Shown piece after piece: positions 12,255-16,579 of a DNA stretch of 16,579 nucleotides. Location of the stretch: NCBI GenBank assembly GCA_963652495.1, contig CAVJTU010000069.1:1-16579 (forward strand). Reading direction: 5' to 3'. The first letter of the stretch is position 1. Each line of letters opens with the position of its first letter. The stretch comes from Anthropogastromicrobium sp963652495 (GTDB lineage Bacteria; Bacillota; Clostridia; Lachnospirales; Lachnospiraceae). The notes beneath the pieces were generated by a model. It was given only the letters and a program-made list of their open reading frames with translations. It was not told the origin of the DNA and did no database searches. The position numbers and the translations under genes were made by a program.

Positions 12255-13482
12255 GGAAGTAGAAAAGTATGACCCACAACTGGCACAGGCAATGTCGGAC
12301 GAGTTGACAAGACAGCGCACCCACATTGAACTGATTGCCTCTGAAAATCTTGTAAGTAAGGCTGTTATGGCAGCAATGGGAAGCGTTCTGACAAATAAAT
12401 ATGCAGAAGGCTATCCGGGAAAGCGTTATTATGGCGGATGCGAATATGTTGACGTAGTGGAGGATCTGGCAAGAGAGCGCGCAAAGAAGCTCTTTGGCTG
12501 TGAATATGTCAATGTACAGCCGCACTCCGGCGCGCAAGCCAATATGGCAGTCTTCTTCGCTGTATTAAATCCTGGTGATACCTTTATGGGTATGAGCCTC
12601 GATATGGGCGGTCATCTGACACACGGAAGCCCAGTCAACATGTCTGGTAAGTATTTCAATGCAGTTCCTTATGGAATCAACGCAGATGGTTTTATCGACT
12701 ACGACGAGGTTCGCCGCATTGCACTTGAGTGCAAGCCGAAGATGATCGTTGCCGGTGCCTCTGCCTATGCAAGAAAGATCGACTTCAAGCGTTTCCGTGA
12801 AATTGCAGATGAAGTAGGCGCTGTTCTTATGGTTGATATGGCTCATATTGCAGGTCTTGTCGCTGCAGGACTTCACGAAAGTCCAATTCCTTACGCACAT
12901 GTGACAACCACAACGACTCATAAAACTCTGCGCGGACCACGCGGCGGCATGATCATGTGCAGCAATGAGGTGAATAAGAAGTACAACTTCAATAAGGCAA
13001 TCTTCCCGGGAATCCAGGGTGGACCGCTGATGCATGTCATCGCCGGAAAAGCTGTATGCTTCAAGGAGGCGCTTGATCCGTCCTTTAAGGTATACGCACA
13101 GGGTATTATTGATAACGCACAGGCACTTGCTTCGGGTCTTACAAGCCGTGGCTTTGATCTGGTATCCGGTGGAACCGACAATCACTTAATGCTTGTCAAC
13201 CTGATCAATAAGGGTGTGACCGGAAAACAGGCAGAAAAGATGCTGGATGCGGCAAATATCACCTGCAACAAGAATACCGTACCGAACGATCCGCAGTCTG
13301 CATTTACTACCAGCGGTATCCGTCTTGGAACGGCTGCTGTCACGACAAGAGGCTTCAAGCCGGCTGATATGGATGTTGTGGCTCAGGCAATTTCTCTTGT
13401 CATTGACGATATGGAGAAGAATAAAGAAGAAGCAATGGCACTTGTCAAGAGTCTGACAGATAAGTATCCATTGTATGAATAA
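12241..13482 (+). CDS. glyA: Serine hydroxymethyltransferase
   Basis: GlyA interconverts serine and glycine while loading a one-carbon unit onto THF to give methylene-THF. That product feeds FolD/FchA and thymidylate synthesis, and glycine is the PurD substrate. The 413 residues match bacterial enzymes. The PLP lysine is Lys228 in the VTTTTTHKTLRGPRGG motif (221-236). Other hallmarks are LIASEN (31-36), NKYAEGYPGKRYYGG (52-66), the HSGAQAN cofactor loop (95-101), and MVDMAHIAGL (197-206). A strong AAGGAGG (about 12227-12233) precedes the start. It is followed by dut after only 11 bases and appears to belong to the purH operon. No abnormal residue was noticed. Confidence 0.97.
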   Translation: MLGFEEVEKYDPQLAQAMSDELTRQRTHIELIASENLVSKAVMAAMGSVLTNKYAEGYPGKRYYGGCEYVDVVEDLARERAKKLFGCEYVNVQPHSGAQANMAVFFAVLNPGDTFMGMSLDMGGHLTHGSPVNMSGKYFNAVPYGINADGFIDYDEVRRIALECKPKMIVAGASAYARKIDFKRFREIADEVGAVLMVDMAHIAGLVAAGLHESPIPYAHVTTTTTHKTLRGPRGGMIMCSNEVNKKYNFNKAIFPGIQGGPLMHVIAGKAVCFKEALDPSFKVYAQGIIDNAQALASGLTSRGFDLVSGGTDNHLMLVNLINKGVTGKQAEKMLDAANITCNKNTVPNDPQSAFTTSGIRLGTAAVTTRGFKPADMDVVAQAISLVIDDMEKNKEEAMALVKSLTDKYPLYE

Positions 13483-13493
13483 TATGAGGAATT

Positions 13494-13928
13494 ATGGAAA
13501 CATTAAAGATTCGCTATTTAAGTAATAAAATTGAAAAGCTTCGTTTCATTGACGGAAAGTCCGACTGGGTTGATTTGCGCAGCGCAGAGGAGGTCGAGAT
13601 GAAAGCCGGGGAGGCACGTCTGATCTCTCTTGGTATTGCAGTCCAGCTGCCAACGGGCTATGAGGCACATATCGTTCCAAGAAGCAGTACCTTTAAGAAC
13701 TTCGGTCTCATTCAGACCAATCATATGGGTGTAATCGATGAGAGCTATTGCGGCGATAACGATGAGTGGAAATTGCCCGTTATGGCAGTGCGCGACACTT
13801 GCATCCATATAAACGACAGAATTTGTCAGTTTCGTATTATGAAGCATCAGCCAAATTTAAAATTTGAGGAAGTCGATCATCTGGATGGATGCGACCGCGG
13901 AGGCTTTGGAACGACCGGAAAACAATAA
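13494..13928 (+). CDS. dut: dUTPase (trimeric dUTP diphosphatase)
   Basis: Dut hydrolyses dUTP to dUMP and pyrophosphate, keeping uracil out of DNA and providing dUMP for thymidylate synthase. The 144 residues are the normal length of the trimeric all-beta family. Five motifs can be followed: motif 1 VDLRSA (26-31, where the usual AGYDL is WVDL), motif 2 PRSS (62-65), motif 3 GVIDESYCG (79-87) with Asp82 and Tyr85, motif 4 NDRICQF (107-113), and motif 5 RGGFGTTGK (135-143). Motif 3 has an extended DNDEW segment after CG. I associate that form with clostridial and phage-type dUTPases. The site GAGG lies only four bases before the ATG and glyA ends 11 bases upstream, so coupling to glyA translation is likely. 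Confidence 0.93.
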   Translation: METLKIRYLSNKIEKLRFIDGKSDWVDLRSAEEVEMKAGEARLISLGIAVQLPTGYEAHIVPRSSTFKNFGLIQTNHMGVIDESYCGDNDEWKLPVMAVRDTCIHINDRICQFRIMKHQPNLKFEEVDHLDGCDRGGFGTTGKQ

Positions 13929-13938
13929 GTACTAATAA

Positions 13939-13969
13939 TTTGATACCAGGGTCAAAATGCCTTTTGACC
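13939..13969. repeat. Partial internal copy of the flanking repeat with hairpin
   Basis: TTTGATACC (13939-13947) is followed by a hairpin: GGTCAAAA (13950-13957) pairs with TTTTGACC (13962-13969) around TGCC. The 20-base hairpin is the exact reverse complement of 16480-16499. The 9-mer is the inverse of the GGTATCAAA at 79-87. Relative to the right-end copy, the 9-mer is flipped with respect to the hairpin, so the parts behave like separate modules. Confidence 0.7.
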
Positions 13970-13992
13970 TAAACATTATAATTTACAATGGC

Positions 13993-14034
13993 AAAAAGAC
14001 CGATTCACAAATGTATCCGTGAATCGGTCTTTTT
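13993..14034. terminator. Bidirectional terminator between dut and the ThyX-like gene
   Basis: A perfect 16-bp stem (13993-14008 with 14019-14034, loop of ten bases) carries A-runs on the left and T-runs on the right, so it can stop transcription from both converging genes. Confidence 0.92.
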
Positions 14035-14056
14035 ATATAAGTGCTTTTTTACTTTT

Positions 14057-14677
14057 TTATGGTTCAAATGTAATCAATTGCTCTGCATAAGGAAGTGTTT
14101 CAATCCAGTCACAGAAGGTATGCCACTCAGCCAGCTTATGATTCTTTCTTGCGCGATAAATGTTAATTAATGTCTCATAATTGAATGTACAGGTGCGCAT
14201 CTGATTGTAGCTGCTTGGAAGAAGCTGAATCATGTCATACCAATCCTCTTTGGACTTCGTCTCCTTAAAACGAAGACGAATACTTTCAAGTTCCTCTACG
14301 ATCGTTTCCATAAACTTTTTCGTACGGTCTGTCATGTGATCACAGGAGAAATCATCCATTGAAAATGGCTTGCTGTGGATTTTATGCATTGTGCTCGTTG
14401 AATTTGCAACAGTGGCTACCTTATAGGTATCGTATTCTTTCCACCAATAGAGTGGTGCAGTCACATCAACACTGACAAAGACCATGCGCAGATATTTTCT
14501 ATGATCGGAGCCTGCTCTTGCAAGGCGCATTGCCAGATCAAGGTCGTTTTGTCCAAAAACAAAAGTGCCATCCGGTTCTGTATGACTGTCCATCCGTCCC
14601 CAGCTGTTCATCGGATTTCTTGCTCCGCGAATGGCATTTTCAAAATTCATAACAGATGTATTTTTTAAAGTAAGCAT
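14057..14677 (-). CDS. ThyX-fold protein with non-canonical signature motif
   Basis: The 206-residue protein resembles flavin-dependent thymidylate synthase (ThyX) in overall order. A region with AGSDHRKYLR (55-64) sits where ThyX has AGHxSxxEH. A motif region WWKEYDTYKVATVANSTSTM (78-97) falls where ThyX has its RHRxxS signature. The C-terminal block from LLPSSYNQ (152-159) to YETLINIYRAR and KLAEW corresponds to the ThyX LP...NARSLxNFxxLR...AQW region. RHR is replaced by TYK (84-86) and the following Ser by Thr, so flavin or dUMP binding may differ. I recall very similar sequences in Firmicutes and their phages, usually poorly named. The start at 14677 follows AGGAGG (14688-14693), ten bases away; a longer form from 14746 lacks such a site. 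It converges on dut. Confidence 0.8.
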   Translation of the reverse strand: MLTLKNTSVMNFENAIRGARNPMNSWGRMDSHTEPDGTFVFGQNDLDLAMRLARAGSDHRKYLRMVFVSVDVTAPLYWWKEYDTYKVATVANSTSTMHKIHSKPFSMDDFSCDHMTDRTKKFMETIVEELESIRLRFKETKSKEDWYDMIQLLPSSYNQMRTCTFNYETLINIYRARKNHKLAEWHTFCDWIETLPYAEQLITFEP

Positions 14678-14717
14678 TTGTGTAAATCCTCCTGTACGAT
14701 ATTTTCGCATCTGCCTT

Positions 14718-14746
14718 ATCTTAACACATACAAAGGTACTCTGCAA
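14718..14746 (-). promoter_or_regulatory. Promoter of the ThyX-like gene
   Basis: On the minus strand TTGCAG (14741-14746) is followed after 17 bases by TAAGAT (14718-14723), preceded by TGT, which makes an extended -10 (TGnTAAGAT). It overlaps the first codons of the longer alternative frame, another reason to prefer the start at 14677. Confidence 0.55.
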
Positions 14747-14785
14747 GCATGAGATCTATTGTCTCAGTTTACTGAAACAGCTGGC

Positions 14786-14814
14786 ATGACGTGTGAACTG
14801 TAACTGCATATAAT
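14786..14814 (+). promoter_or_regulatory. Promoter of dapF
   Basis: ATGACG (14786-14791, four of six matches to TTGACA) is followed after exactly 17 bases by a perfect TATAAT (14809-14814). A palindrome TCAGT-TT-ACTGA (14764-14775) lies about ten bases upstream, between the two divergent promoters. Confidence 0.65.
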
Positions 14815-14846
14815 GGATATGAGTGTTATAAAAAGGCTGGAATCAG

Positions 14847-15662
14847 ATGAATTTAAAGTTTACAAAAATGCAGGGAACTGGAAATGACTATATTTTTGTG
14901 AATCTGCTTGAAGTAAATGCTTTCCAAATGACGAATGCTGTTAACTGGAGTCAGCTGGCAATACGCCTTAGTGACCGCCATTTTGGAATAGGTTCCGATG
15001 GTTTGATTTTAATTTGCCCGTCTGATATTGCTGATTGCCGTATGCGTATGTTTAATGCAGACGGTTCAGAAGGTACTATGTGTGGAAATGGAATACGCTG
15101 TCTGGGAAAATATGTGTATGAGCGTGGATTCATAAAGAAAACTATGATTTATGTGGAAACAAAAGCTGGAATAAAGACACTGTTTCTTACTATTGAAAAT
15201 AAGAATCATGTTCGATCTGTTTGTGTGGATATGGGAGTTCCTGTTATTTTACCAACTGTTGAGATCAATTCATTTTTGCTGACACCTGTTTCAATTGGAA
15301 ATCCGCATGCTGTCTGTTTTGTGCAGAATCATCCGTCTGAGTATCCGGTTGAAAAATGGGGTCCATTTTTAGAAGGTCTTGCGCAATTAGAGAAACGCAG
15401 AAATATTGAATTTGTCCAAATTGTTACACAGAATCAAATTCGCCTTAGAATCTGGGAACGTGGTTCTGGAGAAACGCTCTCTTGTGGAACGGGTGCTTGT
15501 GCGGCTGTGGTTTGTGCGATACATCAAAAGGGGTTGGAACATAAAGTTTTTGCTGAAGTACCGGGAGGAATACTAACCGTTAACTGGAAGGGTAGTGGAG
15601 AATCTGTCTTTTTAAGTGGACCGGCGGAATTTGTATTTGATGCCACGGCTGCATATTACTAG
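14847..15662 (+). CDS. dapF: Diaminopimelate epimerase
   Basis: DapF converts LL-diaminopimelate to meso-diaminopimelate, the precursor of lysine and of peptidoglycan cross-links. The 271 residues match the family. Both catalytic cysteines are present: Cys79 in MCGNGIRC (78-85) and Cys213 in SCGTGACA (212-219). The GTGNDY (10-15) and GNPH (151-154) substrate segments are also there, as is ERGSGET (204-210). The ATG is preceded by AAAAGG (14831-14836), ten bases away. The gene has its own promoter and no metabolic link to its neighbours. Parts of it look more AT-rich than glyA or purH by eye, which could mean a different history, but this is a weak impression. pyrH begins 95 bases downstream from its own promoter. 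Confidence 0.96.
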   Translation: MNLKFTKMQGTGNDYIFVNLLEVNAFQMTNAVNWSQLAIRLSDRHFGIGSDGLILICPSDIADCRMRMFNADGSEGTMCGNGIRCLGKYVYERGFIKKTMIYVETKAGIKTLFLTIENKNHVRSVCVDMGVPVILPTVEINSFLLTPVSIGNPHAVCFVQNHPSEYPVEKWGPFLEGLAQLEKRRNIEFVQIVTQNQIRLRIWERGSGETLSCGTGACAAVVCAIHQKGLEHKVFAEVPGGILTVNWKGSGESVFLSGPAEFVFDATAAYY

Positions 15663-15691
15663 TTGCTTTTTAAATTTCTGTATGGTAAGAT
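15663..15691 (+). promoter_or_regulatory. Promoter of pyrH
   Basis: TTGCTT (15663-15668) directly follows the dapF stop codon. After 17 bases comes TAAGAT (15686-15691), preceded by TGG, giving an extended -10. The leader to the ATG is about 60 bases. Confidence 0.55.
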
Positions 15692-15757
15692 ATTAGCATA
15701 TGTATCTGGGTGCAACTACAACCAAAAGATACAACCCACAGAAAGGACGAGACGAAC

Positions 15758-16462
15758 ATGGAAAAACAGCGCAGAGTTATGCTAAAGCTCAGCGGAGAGG
15801 CATTAGCCGGAGAGAAGAAGACCGGATTTGACGAAGAAGTTGTAAAAGATGTTGCAAGACAGGTAAAGCAGTCAGTGGATCAGGGCGTGCAGGTTGCAAT
15901 CGTAATCGGCGGTGGAAATTTCTGGAGAGGTCGTTCCAGCAACGCAATCGACAGACCCAAAGCAGACCAGATCGGTATGTTAGCAACCGTTATGAACTGT
16001 ATCTATGTATCTGAGATCTTCCGCACCACGGGCATGAAGACTGAGATCTTCACTCCATTTGCGTGCAGTACATTTACAAAGCTGTTCTCCAAGGATGCAG
16101 CAAATGAGGCTCTTGCCGAAGGCAAAGTTATTTTCTTTGCAGGTGGTACCGGCCATCCGTATTTTTCCACTGATACCGGAGTTGTACTGCGTGCCATTGA
16201 GATGGAAGCAGATGTTATCTTGTTAGCAAAGGTCATTGATGGTGTTTATGACAGCGATCCGGCAAAGAATCCAAACGCAGTAAAGTACGATACCGTTACC
16301 ATTAAGGAAGTCGTAGACAATCGCCTTCAGGTTATTGACATGACTGCATCCATCATGTGCATGGAGAATCATATGCCGCTTGCTGTATTTGGCCTGAACG
16401 AAGAAAACAGCATCGCAAACGCGTTAAACGGTAAGATTACAGGAACTCATGTAACAGCCTGA
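15758..16462 (+). CDS. pyrH: UMP kinase
   Basis: PyrH phosphorylates UMP to UDP in the cytoplasm, the step after orotidylate decarboxylation, so it acts downstream of PyrE. The 234-residue product belongs to the amino-acid-kinase fold. Hallmarks are KLSGEAL at 10-16, the glycine-rich GGGNFWRG at 51-58, the UMP-site DQIGMLATVMN (70-80), GTGHPYFSTD in the middle, and the LAKVIDGVYDSDP segment typical of the family. The frame is open from a GTG at 15710, but AAAGGA (15742-15747) and family length fix the start at 15758. In many bacteria frr follows pyrH closely. Here the gene is followed by a repeat-derived hairpin terminator, and no frr start is seen in the remaining 117 bases. Confidence 0.97.
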   Translation: MEKQRRVMLKLSGEALAGEKKTGFDEEVVKDVARQVKQSVDQGVQVAIVIGGGNFWRGRSSNAIDRPKADQIGMLATVMNCIYVSEIFRTTGMKTEIFTPFACSTFTKLFSKDAANEALAEGKVIFFAGGTGHPYFSTDTGVVLRAIEMEADVILLAKVIDGVYDSDPAKNPNAVKYDTVTIKEVVDNRLQVIDMTASIMCMENHMPLAVFGLNEENSIANALNGKITGTHVTA

Positions 16463-16478
16463 AATGAAAATGATGTTG

Positions 16479-16504
16479 GGGTCAAAAGGCATTTTGACCC
16501 TTTT
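16479..16504 (+). terminator. Repeat-derived hairpin terminator after pyrH
   Basis: GGGTCAAAA (16479-16487) pairs with TTTTGACCC (16492-16500) around GGCA, followed by TTTT. It sits 16 bases after the pyrH stop. The same 20-base core occurs inverted at 13950-13969 after dut, so one repeat module seems to serve as a terminator at two places. Confidence 0.65.
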
Positions 16505-16543
16505 GATACCAGATTGCTACGTGTTTTGCACTCTCGCAATCTT
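16502..16543. repeat. Right copy of the 42-bp inverted repeat flanking the window
   Basis: Reverse complement of 46-87 with 41 of 42 bases identical. AGATTGC (16511-16517 region) and GCAATCT (16536-16542) form the outer stem, with GTG/CAC inside. The one difference removes one pair of the inner stem. The following 36 bases to the window end hold no recognisable gene. Confidence 0.85.
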
Positions 16544-16579
16544 CAAAAACATTCGTAATCTTACTCATGGTTTTTGGCG

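Noticed and set aside
12565..13185. 206-residue minus-strand frame opposite glyA
   Set aside because: Antisense to conserved PLP-enzyme sequence, without a plausible start site.
14764..14775. Palindrome TCAGT-TT-ACTGA as an operator for dapF and the ThyX-like gene
   Set aside because: The arms are only five bases, occur often by chance, and no second copy is present in the window; mentioned only in the promoter entry.
46..16543. Composite transposon bounded by the 42-bp inverted repeats
   Set aside because: No transposase or resolvase anywhere in the interval, the cargo is housekeeping genes, and the repeat parts recur at 13939; a dispersed intergenic repeat is simpler. No target-site duplication could be shown.

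Overview
The window reads as a chromosomal segment of a low-to-moderate GC Firmicute, most likely a Lachnospiraceae member (Clostridia). The reasons are strong AGGAGG-type ribosome binding sites, housekeeping proteins of clostridial type, the pyrE to purEMND arrangement, a clostridial-type dUTPase, and small membrane proteins of a kind I associate with this family. The family assignment is an inference from recall, not a search. I see no tRNA, rRNA, CRISPR array, insertion sequence or integrase.

Layout. (1) Bases 1-5963: an extended -10 promoter next to a repeat drives pyrE, two small membrane proteins, an unidentified helical protein, then purE, purM, purN (4-base overlap with purM) and purD, closed by a terminator. 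(2) 5964-7745: a monocistronic, secreted or anchored single-pass membrane protein with a highly charged cytoplasmic tail, ending at a perfect 24-bp-stem terminator shared with the convergent next gene. (3) 7762-8640, minus strand: a nucleoside-hydrolase-fold protein whose two metal-ligand positions are substituted. (4) 8641-8937: a 297-base divergent regulatory region with direct repeats and hairpins. (5) 8938-14034: purH, fchA, folD, a possible small gene, glyA and dut, probably one operon, ended by a bidirectional terminator. (6) 14057-14677, minus strand: a ThyX-fold protein with an altered signature motif. (7) 14678-16504: dapF and pyrH from their own promoters. A near-perfect 42-bp inverted repeat lies at both ends of the window (46-87 and 16502-16543), and part of it recurs at 13939-13969.

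How the genes work together. This is a nucleotide and one-carbon island. GlyA loads one-carbon units onto tetrahydrofolate. FolD oxidises methylene-THF, and FchA converts methenyl-THF to 10-formyl-THF, the formyl donor for PurN and PurH. PurD, PurN, PurM, PurE and PurH cover several purine steps; purF, purL, purC, purB and purK are not here. PyrE and PyrH serve pyrimidine synthesis, and Dut supplies dUMP beside a ThyX relative. The most informative observation is that FolD has lost two residues needed for the cyclohydrolase half-reaction while a dedicated cyclohydrolase (FchA) sits directly upstream. This suggests a split of the usual bifunctional enzyme. Other points of interest are the ThyX-like protein without RHR, the nucleoside-hydrolase-like protein without its calcium ligands, mutually exclusive hairpins in front of fchA, and the modular repeats.
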